Assembly (NCBI GenBank): GCA_937989875.1
Contig: CALKBO010000018.1
Span: forward strand, 30,668-94,667
Length of the DNA stretch: 64,000 nt
Reading direction: 5' to 3'
Origin: an uncultured Collinsella sp.
GTDB lineage: Bacteria > Actinomycetota > Coriobacteriia > Coriobacteriales > Coriobacteriaceae
The translations under genes and the position numbers were made by a program. Below, piece by piece: positions 32,833-43,270 of the stretch (position 1 is the first letter of the stretch; each line of letters opens with the position of its first letter). The notes beneath the pieces are model-generated. The model was not told the DNA's origin. It saw only the letters and a list, made by a program, of their open reading frames with translations, and ran no database searches.

Positions 32833-33687
32833 TTACGCTTTAAGCGTGAGCACCGCACCGAAGGCGGTCGGGCCGCAATGGCTCGAGATGACACCGCCGA
32901 CCTGAGTCCAGGTAACGTCCTTAAAGCCCAGGTCGTACGCATAGACTTCCATGTCGTCGCGCAGCTCCTGGGAAAGACCTACCGAATACGCCAGGCCAAT
33001 GTGCGAGTAGTCAATCTCGCCCTTCGCAACCATGTGGTCAATAAAGGCGCGGGCGCATTTGAGCATAGAGCCGCGGAACTTCTTGGTCGCCACAAACTTA
33101 CCGCCTGTTACCTCAATGCAGGGCTTAATCTTGAGCAGGTGGGCGCCAAGGAATGCCACGTTGGACAGACGACCGCCCGCCCTAAGGAAGGCTAGGTCGG
33201 TAGGAACAAAGCCCAGCAGCACACGGTCCATGACGGAATTCGTAAATGCAAAGATCTCGTCGACGGTGGCATCGGGATGAGCCTCGATGTATTTGGCGGT
33301 CTCGACGACAACGAGCGACTGGCCCACCGAGACAAAACGCGTATCCATGGAGTAGACGTAGTCGCGGCCCTTAGCTGCAATCTTGGAGGACTGATGCGAG
33401 CAGGTCGTGGCCTCGGAATACGCAAGATGTAAAATGGTCGCGTCAGGCTGCTCAGCGTGAATGCGGTCGTACACGTGAGCAAAATCCGCAGGCGCGCAGC
33501 CACTGGTCTTGGGCATTACGCCAAACTCGTTGCAGCGTGAATAAATCTCGAGCGGATCGATCGAGCCGTCCTCGACGGTCTCGTCACCAATCGTGACATG
33601 CATAGGCACGCGCACGATACCGTGGCGTTCGCAAAGCTCCGGCGTCACATCCGAACCAGACTCAACCACGATTACGTACTTGCCCAT
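32833..33687 (-). CDS. DegV family fatty-acid-binding protein
   Basis: This is a 284-residue DegV/FakB-type protein. These proteins bind a fatty acid and present it to the FakA kinase. N-terminal YVIVVESGSDVTPELCERHGI, SGCAPADFAHVYD (S/T-S-x-P position), RFVSVGQSLVVVETA, and LLKIKPCIEVTGG are typical. The ATG at 33687 is preferred. An in-frame ATG at 33798 adds 37 unconserved residues. It is a single gene. Confidence 0.88.
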   Translation of the reverse strand: MGKYVIVVESGSDVTPELCERHGIVRVPMHVTIGDETVEDGSIDPLEIYSRCNEFGVMPKTSGCAPADFAHVYDRIHAEQPDATILHLAYSEATTCSHQSSKIAAKGRDYVYSMDTRFVSVGQSLVVVETAKYIEAHPDATVDEIFAFTNSVMDRVLLGFVPTDLAFLRAGGRLSNVAFLGAHLLKIKPCIEVTGGKFVATKKFRGSMLKCARAFIDHMVAKGEIDYSHIGLAYSVGLSQELRDDMEVYAYDLGFKDVTWTQVGGVISSHCGPTAFGAVLTLKA

Positions 33688-33963
33688 TATTATCACGACC
33701 CATCTCAACGTTGGTTTTTCAATACATGACACGCGCCGCCGCACTGTTGCACAACAGCGTCCAAGCGCCAAAGAGACGCCGCCCCTTGCACACAACAAAG
33801 GACAGCGTCTCCCTGGAAAACTCCGTGCTTGGCTGAGATTTTACACGGTTTATAAATGAGTGTTACTTATCCCGCAAACGGTAGCTATACGCGATAAACG
33901 GTAGTTCGCTGCGGCAACTGCAACACATTCCGCCCAGCAAGTCCAATCGTGCCCCATGCACGG

Positions 33964-35406
33964 TTAATGCACGAGGCGGTAGAAATTCATCGATGCCGCG
34001 CCCTCGGCGTGCAGCTCCATCGCCGGAACCGCCGGCGAATAGGTACGGCTCGTAAGTGCCGCCTCGCCGCCATTTGCAAAAATCTCGACCATCGTAGTGT
34101 CCGAAAGCACGCGCAGGTCGCGAAGCTCGCTGAGCTCGATCGACCTCTGGTCGCGCCCATAGCCTTCGTCACCCATGTCGAGGGTAAGCATCCCGTCTGC
34201 ATAGCACACAAAGACACCCTTGCGGATTTCGAGCTCGACCATCTTGGCGCCCTCACAGGAAACCACAAGATCAAACAGGCGGCCCGGCTCCTCAACGGTT
34301 TCACCGCCTGTCGCGCGAACGCAGTCGCCGCGCATCCTCTCAATCTCGTGCGCCGGTTGCTGGCAGAGCTTGCCATCGCGCATGCTCAGCTCTCGCGGCA
34401 CCGTCAACGCGCACTGCCACCCGCGCGCCACCGTCGGGTTTTCTGCCGTCGCATCGGGGCAACCCGACCATCCGATCATCAAACGCCGGCCTGCAGTATC
34501 CTCAAAGGACTGCGGAGCATAGAAATCAAAACCGGCATCGACCATTGGGGGCATGCCCTGCCCGACGATTTTAAAGCTCGGCGCCTCCCAATCGGCCTCG
34601 ATGGGGAACCACACGCACTGATGCGGATTGCGGTAACGCCAACCATCGACAGGCACACCCTGCGGACAGCAAACGAGAATAAGCTCGCCATCGAGCTCAA
34701 ACAGATCGGGGCACTCCCACATAAAGCCAAACTTCTCGCCCAACTCAATGCGCGTCGCATAGCTCCAGTCCTCAAGATTGCGCGAGGTATAGACAAGCAC
34801 GCAGCCACGGTCGTCTTTCGTACGAGCACCCAGAACCATGTAGTAGATACCGTCGTGCTCAAGGATCTTGGGGTCGCGCACGTGCGTACCGATATCGTCG
34901 GGGTAATCGACCGGTCCAACAGCTATGCACTTCTCGCCCAATTCGTCGGGATTCTCGGCAACCATATGAATCTGGTTTTGCTCACGGCCCGTCAACACGT
35001 AGTCGTAATCATCGCGGTCAAAATGCTTGACGTTGCCGGTATAGAAATAGTGAATCTTGCCATCGCGTACAAAGGCAGAACCAGAATACGCTCCGTTCGA
35101 ATCCAAATCGGAATCGGGGAACAGCGCGGGGCCATGATTCTCGTACGTCACAAAATCCTTTGTCGTCAGATGGTTCCAAAGCACTGGACCGCCATGCGCA
35201 GCATCGAACGGATCGTATTGATGATAGATGTGATACGTATCACCAATCTGAACCAAACCGTTGGGGTCGTTGAGCCAGCCAAGCTCAGGCTCCACATGGA
35301 ACAGGAGCCTATCGGGGTCGGACGCGATGCGACCCGCCGTCTCATCCTGTCCGGCACGCCACTGCTCATAGTCCGCGCGTGTCACCTTATTTTTTTGATT
35401 AAACAT
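33964..35406 (-). CDS. sacA: Glycoside hydrolase family 32, sucrose-6-phosphate hydrolase
   Basis: This is a 480-residue GH32 enzyme with a five-blade propeller and C-terminal beta-sandwich. The nucleophile is Asp47 in WLNDPNG (44-50). The transition-state stabiliser lies in RDP (177-179). The acid/base Glu231 lies in WECPDLF. It has no signal peptide, so it acts in the cytosol on sucrose 6-phosphate delivered by the PTS encoded upstream. It is the last gene of the sucrose operon, with a strong hairpin between it and the PTS gene. Direct repeats AAACGGTAG (33878-33913) lie downstream and are unexplained. Confidence 0.93.
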   Translation of the reverse strand: MFNQKNKVTRADYEQWRAGQDETAGRIASDPDRLLFHVEPELGWLNDPNGLVQIGDTYHIYHQYDPFDAAHGGPVLWNHLTTKDFVTYENHGPALFPDSDLDSNGAYSGSAFVRDGKIHYFYTGNVKHFDRDDYDYVLTGREQNQIHMVAENPDELGEKCIAVGPVDYPDDIGTHVRDPKILEHDGIYYMVLGARTKDDRGCVLVYTSRNLEDWSYATRIELGEKFGFMWECPDLFELDGELILVCCPQGVPVDGWRYRNPHQCVWFPIEADWEAPSFKIVGQGMPPMVDAGFDFYAPQSFEDTAGRRLMIGWSGCPDATAENPTVARGWQCALTVPRELSMRDGKLCQQPAHEIERMRGDCVRATGGETVEEPGRLFDLVVSCEGAKMVELEIRKGVFVCYADGMLTLDMGDEGYGRDQRSIELSELRDLRVLSDTTMVEIFANGGEAALTSRTYSPAVPAMELHAEGAASMNFYRLVH

Positions 35407-35430
35407 CGCCGTTGACTTTCTCGTCTATGG

Positions 35431-35468
35431 GGAAGGACGCTCGACTCACACGAGTCGAACGCCCTTCC
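35431..35468 (-). terminator. Intercistronic hairpin in the sucrose operon
   Basis: GGAAGG-A-CG-CTCGACTC pairs with GAGTCGA-ACG-CCCTTCC around a 4-base tip. It lies between the PTS and sacA genes with no T run, so mRNA processing or partial attenuation is more likely than full termination. Confidence 0.55.
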
Positions 35469-35507
35469 TCAAATGGACTTATCCTCAGATTACACTGAAC
35501 GGCTCAA

Positions 35508-35636
35508 CTAGAAGCTGACGTCGAAGCCAGCGCCAGCGCCCTCTTCATCGGTGGTCGGCACGCCCTTTGCCTTGTTGTAGGCAAAGATCAAGACGATCGG
35601 CACGATAAAGGCGATGAGATTGCCAGCCACATACTA
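35508..35636 (-). pseudogene. C-terminal remainder of the sucrose PTS gene behind an in-frame TAG
   Basis: After the TAG at 35634-35636 the frame continues for 41 codons, YVAGNLIAFIVPIVLIFAYN then KAKGVPTTDEEG and a second TAG at 35508-35510. This is the last membrane helix and tail expected for an EIIC domain. It is separated from the gene by a single stop codon. Confidence 0.8.
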
Positions 35637-36959
35637 CACGAGGGTCTCGGGCGTAACGATGAGCAGGCCAAGCACGCCGGTCAGACCCTGACCGATAGCG
35701 CGCACCTCAAAGAGCTTGACGAAGGCACCGCCACAGCCTGCACCGATGCATGCGCAGATGAACGGGATGATCGAGTAGCGCATGTTTGCAGCGAAGATAG
35801 CGGGCTCGGAGATTCCGACCAGCGTCGGGATAAAGGACGACATGCAGATGTTGCGCTCTTTGGAGTGCTTCTTGTGAATGAGGTACATACCGATGGCGCC
35901 GCCGCCCTGGGCGATGATGGAAACCGACCAGATGGCCTGGATGTAGTTGAAGCCGGTCGTGGCAACGAGGTTGGCCTCGATACCCTGGATGAACTGATGC
36001 GTACCGGTAACGACGAGCGGCTGCAGGAACGCGGCAAAGACAAAGGCACCAAAGACGCCCATCCTGTTGTACAGGATATCGATTACGCCGGCGAGGACGT
36101 CACCGATCAGGTTGCCGAGCGGGCCGAACACGGTGAACAGGGCGACGTTAGCAAGAATCAGGGTAACGGTCGGGACAAAGACGAACGAAACGACCTCGGG
36201 GATGTACTTCTGGGCAATCTTTTCGACCTTGGCCATAAACCAGGCAGTCAGGATTGCGGGGAACACACCGCCCTGGAAAGCAACCATGGGAATGGATAGC
36301 GGACCGAAGTTCCAGTACTCAGCACCCGTCGGGTCCATAACGAACGTGTTACGGTTCATAAGACTCGGGTGAACCATGACGATACCGACGAGGATGCCCA
36401 GGATCGGGTTACCGCCAAAACGCTTGACCGCGCTGTACATAACCAGGACAGGCAGGTAGTCGAACGTGGTGGCGATAATGGCAAAGAAGCTTGCGAGGTT
36501 CTTGAGGAACTCGCTGTGATCGGCGAGACTGCCCTCCATGCCAAAGAGGCCGTTGGCAACGATCAACGACTTAAGGCCGATGATGATAGCGGCACCGACG
36601 AAGGCAGGAATGATGGGGATAAAGATGTCCGAGAACACCTTGAGGACCGAGAAGAACTTGCCTTTCTTGTCCGCCTCGGCACCCTTGACCTCGGAAGCGC
36701 TAATCTCCTTGACGCCCGTCAGAGCCATAAACTCATCGTAAACCTTGTTGACGGTACCGGTACCAAAGATGATCATGAGCTGGCCGCTGTTGTACAGCAC
36801 GCCCTTGACGCCATCGATGTTCTCGAGCTCGGCCTTGTTGTATTTGCTCGTATCCTTGAGCACCAGACGCAGACGGGTCACGCAATGCGTGGCGCCCTCG
36901 ATGTTCTCCAGTCCGCCGACGTTGTCGACGACTTGCTGGGACACTGCCTTGTAGTCCAT
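35634..36959 (-). CDS. scrA: Sucrose-type PTS enzyme EIIBC, truncated by an in-frame TAG
   Basis: This is a 441-residue product. The EIIB domain (about 1-85) has the phosphorylated Cys in EGATHCVTRLRLVL. The EIIC membrane domain (from about 105) has multiple helices and TGTHQFIQGIEANLV. No EIIA domain is present, so a separate glucose-type EIIA is needed. The frame stops at TAG where homologues would run on. The following 41 codons complete the final helix. The likely original codon is CAG. The preferred start is the ATG at 36959 with GGAGAGG upstream. It imports sucrose as sucrose 6-phosphate for SacA, if functional. Confidence 0.88.
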   Translation of the reverse strand: MDYKAVSQQVVDNVGGLENIEGATHCVTRLRLVLKDTSKYNKAELENIDGVKGVLYNSGQLMIIFGTGTVNKVYDEFMALTGVKEISASEVKGAEADKKGKFFSVLKVFSDIFIPIIPAFVGAAIIIGLKSLIVANGLFGMEGSLADHSEFLKNLASFFAIIATTFDYLPVLVMYSAVKRFGGNPILGILVGIVMVHPSLMNRNTFVMDPTGAEYWNFGPLSIPMVAFQGGVFPAILTAWFMAKVEKIAQKYIPEVVSFVFVPTVTLILANVALFTVFGPLGNLIGDVLAGVIDILYNRMGVFGAFVFAAFLQPLVVTGTHQFIQGIEANLVATTGFNYIQAIWSVSIIAQGGGAIGMYLIHKKHSKERNICMSSFIPTLVGISEPAIFAANMRYSIIPFICACIGAGCGGAFVKLFEVRAIGQGLTGVLGLLIVTPETLV

Positions 36960-37004
36960 GTTCCTCTCCATTCCTTTTCTAAATCATAAAACGGTTCGTT
37001 GCCG

Positions 37005-38387
37005 CTACAGAGACGCGATCGTTGCGTTTGCGCACTTGAGCGCACCGTCGGTGACGGTAAGCGCCACACCCTGGCCCTGCTTGTTGCAGAAGCGAGCGTT
37101 GAGCGCAACATCATCGACAAAGATGGTCGCGATGTCGTCGTCGACGACCAGACGCACATGGTGAGTGCCCTCGCCCTTAAAGAACAACGGACGCTCGAGG
37201 CCCATGTTGTTGACCTGGAACCACGGGTACTGGGGAGCCGGCGTGAACTCGAGCTTGCCCTCGCGCAGGTTGGCGCGGAACTCATAGGCAAGACCGGTCT
37301 CGGCGTCCTCAGCGAACTTGATCGAGAAGCCGGCAGCGTTACCGCCGAGCTCAATGTCGGCATCGAGCAAGTAGGTGGAGCCGGCATCCGCGGCGAGCAC
37401 CTGCTCGACCTTGCCCGACTCGCAGGAAAGCTCAAAAGCCTCGACTGCCTTAGCCTCGCCAAAGGCGCCAAGCATGCTGTCGGGGAGCTTGGTGCCGAGC
37501 GTTCCGTCGGCACGCTGAACGATCTCGAGAGGCATAAAGGTGCCACCCCACAGGTAAGAGCTGGGGTCGCCGCCCTCGTCACGCGTAGGAACCCAACCAA
37601 AGAGAACGCGGCGCTCGCCATCAAATGCGGTACGCGCGGCATAGTACGCGCGGCCATCGAAGGAATCGTCCGCAGGAGTGATCCAAGGACCGTTGATGGA
37701 GCGAGACATGCGGTAACGGGTCTTGTTGCCATCACTGTACTCGGAGAACACCAGATACCACCAGTCGCCCATCTTAAAGAGATCAGGCATCTCGAACATG
37801 GTGTACAGGCCCGGATTCCACCAGTCGCCCTGGAACTCCCAGGTATCCAGGTCCTTGGAGGTGAACTTGACCAGACGACCGGTCATCAGACGCTTGTCCT
37901 CGCCCACACGCGTGCCGAGGATGAGCATGTACTCTTCGTTCTCCTCATCCCAAAGCACAAAGGGATCGCGCCAGTTGCGGTCATCGTAACCCTCCTGGGG
38001 CGGAAGCAGCGTCTCGGCGATGTTCTTCTCCCACTTGACGGCGTCGTCACTCGTTGCGTGAAGAAGAACCTGCTTCATCAAGCGTGCCTTGACCTTATCG
38101 CGATTGCAACCAGTGTAGAGCGCATGGTACTTGTCGCCCACCTTAAACACCGTGCCGGCATAAACATACTGGTCGACTTCCTCGTCGCCGCCACGCTCAA
38201 GGCTCTCGCCAAAGTCTTTGTAATTGACGAAGTCCTTGGTTGTCGCGAGTGCCCAGCCAAACGGCTCTCCGAAAGGTCCGGGGTTTCGCGTGTCACGCTG
38301 ATGATAGAGATAGAACGTGCCGTCCTCGCCGTACGGCATGATGTCGCCTACCCAAATTCCCTCAGGCTGGTAATACACCTTGTGCAT
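37005..38387 (-). CDS. Divergent glycoside hydrolase family 32 enzyme
   Basis: This is a 460-residue GH32-clan protein. The N-terminal catalytic motif is not WMNDPNG but WVGDIMPYGEDGTFYLYH (Asp15 the likely nucleophile). RDP is kept (140-142) and the acid/base motif is FEMPDLF (Glu199). The C-terminal 150 residues form a beta-sandwich. It has no signal peptide, so it is cytosolic. It is the first structural gene of the sucrose operon, after LacI-type operators. It may cleave fructosides other than sucrose 6-phosphate, such as short fructans or modified sucrose. Confidence 0.85.
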   Translation of the reverse strand: MHKVYYQPEGIWVGDIMPYGEDGTFYLYHQRDTRNPGPFGEPFGWALATTKDFVNYKDFGESLERGGDEEVDQYVYAGTVFKVGDKYHALYTGCNRDKVKARLMKQVLLHATSDDAVKWEKNIAETLLPPQEGYDDRNWRDPFVLWDEENEEYMLILGTRVGEDKRLMTGRLVKFTSKDLDTWEFQGDWWNPGLYTMFEMPDLFKMGDWWYLVFSEYSDGNKTRYRMSRSINGPWITPADDSFDGRAYYAARTAFDGERRVLFGWVPTRDEGGDPSSYLWGGTFMPLEIVQRADGTLGTKLPDSMLGAFGEAKAVEAFELSCESGKVEQVLAADAGSTYLLDADIELGGNAAGFSIKFAEDAETGLAYEFRANLREGKLEFTPAPQYPWFQVNNMGLERPLFFKGEGTHHVRLVVDDDIATIFVDDVALNARFCNKQGQGVALTVTDGALKCANATIASL

Positions 38388-38435
38388 CCGAGACTTCCTT
38401 TCTCACGAGATACTAACTCGGTACAACTGCAAGAT

Positions 38436-38516
38436 ATGTCAATCGTTTTCATATGTCAAACGTTTTCACACCAATACGTCTTTTCGCAGTTCCAGTCGTC
38501 GGCAAACGGTTGACAT
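38436..38516 (-). promoter_or_regulatory. LacI-type operators of the sucrose operon
   Basis: Two adjacent 17-bp sites, ATGTCAATCGTTTTCAT (38436-38452) and ATGTCAAACGTTTTCAC (38453-38469), precede the GH32 gene. An inverted third site, ATGTCAACCGTTTGCC, reads on the minus strand at 38501-38516. A fourth, ATGTCATACGTTTACAT, is at the regulator's own promoter (39602-39618). All share ATGTCAnnCGTTT, a LacI-family half-palindrome. Confidence 0.7.
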
Positions 38517-38571
38517 ATGCCGGCGAACGGTCATCAGAGGTGTTTGAGGAATTCTTTTGGCACGGGATGAA

Positions 38572-39582
38572 CTACGCGGTTTTACCCTCAATGAGTTCAA
38601 CGGGGAGCTTGATATTCGATTCGGGCTTTTCGCCGTTAATAAGAGCAATGATGGATTGCGCCGCGAGCTCTCCGATGCGATCGATATCTTGGCGTACGGT
38701 TGTTAAGTCAGGCATAAACGTCATAGTGCGGCGGGCACCATCCGCGCCCACGACCTTAATATCGCCCGGAGCGCTCAAGCCTCGCTGCTTCATAACGTTG
38801 AGACAGATGGCCGCCATCGTGTCGTCTCCCGCAAAGATACCGTCAATATCGGGGTTCTCATCGAGGATCTTCGCAACGACCGCGCTCTTTTCGTCGTCGG
38901 GCTTAACGAACTCGACCTCACGGACAAGCGCGGGCAAACCGGCCTGCTCAACAACATCGAGGTAGGCATCGGTACGCTTATTGGCAGGCATGCGCATGCG
39001 GCTATTGCTGCGCAGGCACAGGATGCGTGAACATCCGTCATCGATCAGGCGACGCGTGGCAAGTTCGCCGATGCTATAGCTGTCGCTCGCAATCTGAACA
39101 GAGGCTTCGCCAAGGTCGCAGTCGATACCAACCAGACTCAAGCCCATCTCGGCATACGCCTCGGCACCGATATTAAGCGAGTTGACGATGACGCCATCAA
39201 CCATATTGCGTCGAAGCATGTCGATATAAGAGCGCTCAAGCTCGGGTCGATTGGCGCTATTGCACAGCAGCATCTTAAAACCGTTTTCGGCCAGGGTATG
39301 CTCAATGACTTGAACCACTTGGGCATGAAACGGACTGCTGACATAGGGGACGATCATACCGATAAGATTCAGGCGACCGTTGAGCATGGCACGGGCGATA
39401 TCGTTGGGCGTATAGTTGATGCGCTTCATCGCGGCATGGACCTTATCGCGGGTCTCTTGGCTTATATAGCCGCGATTATTAAGCACGCGAGATACCGTAG
39501 TAGGCGAAACCCCCGCCACCGCCGCAACTTCCTTGATGCCAGGCTTAGCCGTATCCTTAGAACGAGCACTCTCGCGAGCCAT
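38572..39582 (-). CDS. LacI-family regulator of the sucrose operon
   Basis: This is a 336-residue repressor. The N-terminal HTH (GIKEVAAVAGVSPTTVSRVLNNRGYISQETR) is followed by the hinge helix and a periplasmic-binding-protein-like effector domain (IGMIVPYVSSPFHAQVV to the C-terminus). The ATG at 39582 has GGGGGAGGG 5 bases upstream. It is encoded just upstream of the GH32-PTS-GH32 genes in the same direction. Its own promoter carries a matching operator, so autoregulation is likely. Confidence 0.9.
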   Translation of the reverse strand: MARESARSKDTAKPGIKEVAAVAGVSPTTVSRVLNNRGYISQETRDKVHAAMKRINYTPNDIARAMLNGRLNLIGMIVPYVSSPFHAQVVQVIEHTLAENGFKMLLCNSANRPELERSYIDMLRRNMVDGVIVNSLNIGAEAYAEMGLSLVGIDCDLGEASVQIASDSYSIGELATRRLIDDGCSRILCLRSNSRMRMPANKRTDAYLDVVEQAGLPALVREVEFVKPDDEKSAVVAKILDENPDIDGIFAGDDTMAAICLNVMKQRGLSAPGDIKVVGADGARRTMTFMPDLTTVRQDIDRIGELAAQSIIALINGEKPESNIKLPVELIEGKTA

Positions 39583-39601
39583 AGCACCCTCCCCCATCAA
39601 C

Positions 39602-39618
39602 ATGTCATACGTTTACAT
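39602..39618 (-). promoter_or_regulatory. LacI-type operator at the regulator promoter
   Basis: ATGTCATACGTTTACAT is a near-palindrome, 20 bases upstream of the regulator start, and matches the three sites at 38436-38516. Confidence 0.65.
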
Positions 39619-39732
39619 ACGAACAAAGCATACCCCAACAACAGCGGAAAGACGGTAACAGCACAAGTAAGTAGACGACTCATCCAAATAATTTGGAGAG
39701 TTCCGCCTAAAGGATGACTACACAGGACCCCC

Positions 39733-39859
39733 GCCGGGGCTGTTTGGGCTACCTCCCAAAACATTCCGCAGGACGCAAAGAGGCTCGCCGCACAAAGTGC
39801 GCAGCGAGCCTCTTTGCATGTCCGAGGACGTTTTGGGAGGTAGCCCAAACAGCCCCGGC
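39733..39859 (-). repeat. Bulged-hairpin element, copy D (after the glycyl-radical gene)
   Basis: Read on the minus strand, the outer arms are GCCGGGGCTGTTTGGGCTAC, then CTCCCAAAA. The motif is CGTCCTCG-GAC-AT and GTC-CTGCGGAATG (GAC pairs with GTC). The inner stem is GCAAAGAGGCTCGC/GCGAGCCTCTTTGC. It starts 24 bases after the stop of the 83-residue radical protein, in the same orientation as that gene. Confidence 0.85.
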
Positions 39860-39882
39860 AATCCTGCAGGAGTTAAACCCCT

Positions 39883-40134
39883 TTAGAACTTGTCGTGGAA
39901 GGTACGGGAGATGACCTCGTCCTGCTGCTCCTTGGTGAGCGTGTGGAAGTTCACGGCATAGCCGGAAACGCGGATGGTCAGCTGCGGGTACTTCTCGGGG
40001 TGAGCCTGAGCGTCGAGCAGCGTCTCACGGTTGAAGACGTTGATGTTCAGGTGGTGGCCACCCTTCTCGGCGTAAGCGTCGAGCATGTGGACCAGGTTAT
40101 CGGCCTGAGTCTCGGAAACTTCAGAAACCTTCAT
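39883..40134 (-). CDS. grcA: Stand-alone glycyl-radical domain of pyruvate formate-lyase
   Basis: This is an 83-residue protein that matches the C-terminal end of normal PFL: GGHHLNINVFNRETLLDAQ, HPEKYPQLTIRVSGYAVNF (radical Gly58) and TKEQQDEVISRTFHDKF. In E. coli these residues are part of the 760-residue enzyme, and the paralogue GrcA/YfiD is only a repair part. Here the partner PFL lacks this region, so this protein should be essential for activity. It is preceded by AAGGAG and by two hairpins after the pfl gene. Confidence 0.93.
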   Translation of the reverse strand: MKVSEVSETQADNLVHMLDAYAEKGGHHLNINVFNRETLLDAQAHPEKYPQLTIRVSGYAVNFHTLTKEQQDEVISRTFHDKF

Positions 40135-40154
40135 AATGTGTCTCCTTCGATTAA

Positions 40155-40218
40155 TAGGCGCCGGCCGAAACCGGCGCGCTAATCAATAATCGTTATTGTT
40201 AGTATAGCACTAACAATA
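40155..40218 (-). promoter_or_regulatory. Two hairpins between pfl core and glycyl-radical gene
   Basis: TATTGTTAGT/ACTAACAATA (40194-40218) lies directly after the pfl stop. GCGCCGG/CCGGCGC (40158-40177) follows, just before the ribosome-binding site of the small gene. They could set different mRNA levels for the two halves. The first loop contains TATACT on the minus strand, a possible -10. Confidence 0.55.
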
Positions 40219-40219
40219 G

Positions 40220-42271
<2,052 letters not shown>

Positions 42272-42820
42272 TGTGTAACCACGCTCCTAGTTACGTGTAA
42301 TGCGGCGCTCTCTCACACCGCTGCTTATTGAATTCTTGAATTTTCGGCTTGCACTACCGGCTTCTTCCGTTCTTCACCACACGTTGGTGCAGGGAAAAAC
42401 GTTTGTCCACCTTGGAACTGCAACCCAAAACCCAAGATTTCACCCGTTTGAGAAGGATAACATAGCGACCCTCTCCATCTGGGCTGTTATATGTTTCTTT
42501 TTTTATATCATAAGGGCGTTTTTTACAAACCCGCAGGAAATGCGAGCGTGAACAACTACCGTTCACCGATTTGTTTAGTTTTTTCCTTGCCTTTGTACGA
42601 CGTTCACTCTAGCTGTTATGCCAGCTTTAGCAGGGTAAAGTGCCTCTGAGTGGGCTTTAGGACGTGCTCAGAGATCTACCCCTAACTTTGCTGATACCGA
42701 CGGTGTACGGAGGTCGCCTAAAGGTTGTTTTCTAGGCATTTCCCAAAATCTACCGTATAGGGTGCGCGTGCGGGGGTATCATCTTTCACCGAAAATAGTT
42801 TCTAGTGTTAGGGGTTTTCG
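42272..42820. other. Intergenic region between pfl and the MarR operon
   Basis: No gene is seen in these 549 bp. The region is AT-rich around 42480-42540. It contains the palindrome GTGAAC-N7-GTTCAC (42548-42566), a possible operator for pfl. It also contains an inverted repeat CTCTGAG/CTCAGAG (42644-42673) and, at the far end, CACCGAAAA/TTTTCGGTG (42787-42823), which overlaps the MarR start codon and may be its own operator. Confidence 0.5.
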
Positions 42821-43270
42821 GTGGAAGATACCGATTTCCGTGAACTTGGGCGTCAGCTCCTTACCGAGTTCGGCAGCATGCATCAGCGCATTTCGCGCTT
42901 TGCGGACAAAGCCCTCGGCGGCGAGATGGCCGTCATGCGCGCCCTTATGCTCGCTGGCGGTTCGCTCACGCCGAGCGAACTCGCCGATCGCGCCTGGGTC
43001 TCGAGCGCCCGCATCGCCAATATCCTACGCGCTCTCGAAGCCAAGGGCTGGGTCGAGCGCGAGCACTCAAAGACCGACCGTCGTCGCGTACACGTCACGG
43101 TGACCGACAAGGGATTCCAGGATCTCGAAATCAAACGACGGGAATTCGAGGAGCGCACCGCGGCCTTCCTCGAGCAGCTCGGCGAAACAGATACCCAAGA
43201 GATGGTGCGCCTTCTAAGACGTGCCAACGAAATTATCGACCGCAATCAAGAAAGGAGAGATGCCGAGTGA
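42821..43270 (+). CDS. MarR-family regulator
   Basis: This is a 149-residue winged-helix regulator. Its wHTH is LTPSELADRAWVSSARIANILRALEAKGWVEREHSKTDRRRVHVTVTDKG (about residues 50-99), with helical dimer ends. The GTG start overlaps an inverted repeat that may be its operator. It is the first gene of an operon with two ABC exporter half-transporters, a standard layout for ligand-responsive drug or peptide export. Confidence 0.9.
   Translation: MEDTDFRELGRQLLTEFGSMHQRISRFADKALGGEMAVMRALMLAGGSLTPSELADRAWVSSARIANILRALEAKGWVEREHSKTDRRRVHVTVTDKGFQDLEIKRREFEERTAAFLEQLGETDTQEMVRLLRRANEIIDRNQERRDAE

Noticed and set aside
33949..35415. 488-codon open frame on the plus strand
   Set aside because: It is antisense to the GH32 gene sacA, and no family features are seen.
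42272..42820. ZTP (pfl-type) riboswitch before pyruvate formate-lyase
   Set aside because: I saw no pattern matching the pfl riboswitch structure. The shared name alone is no evidence.
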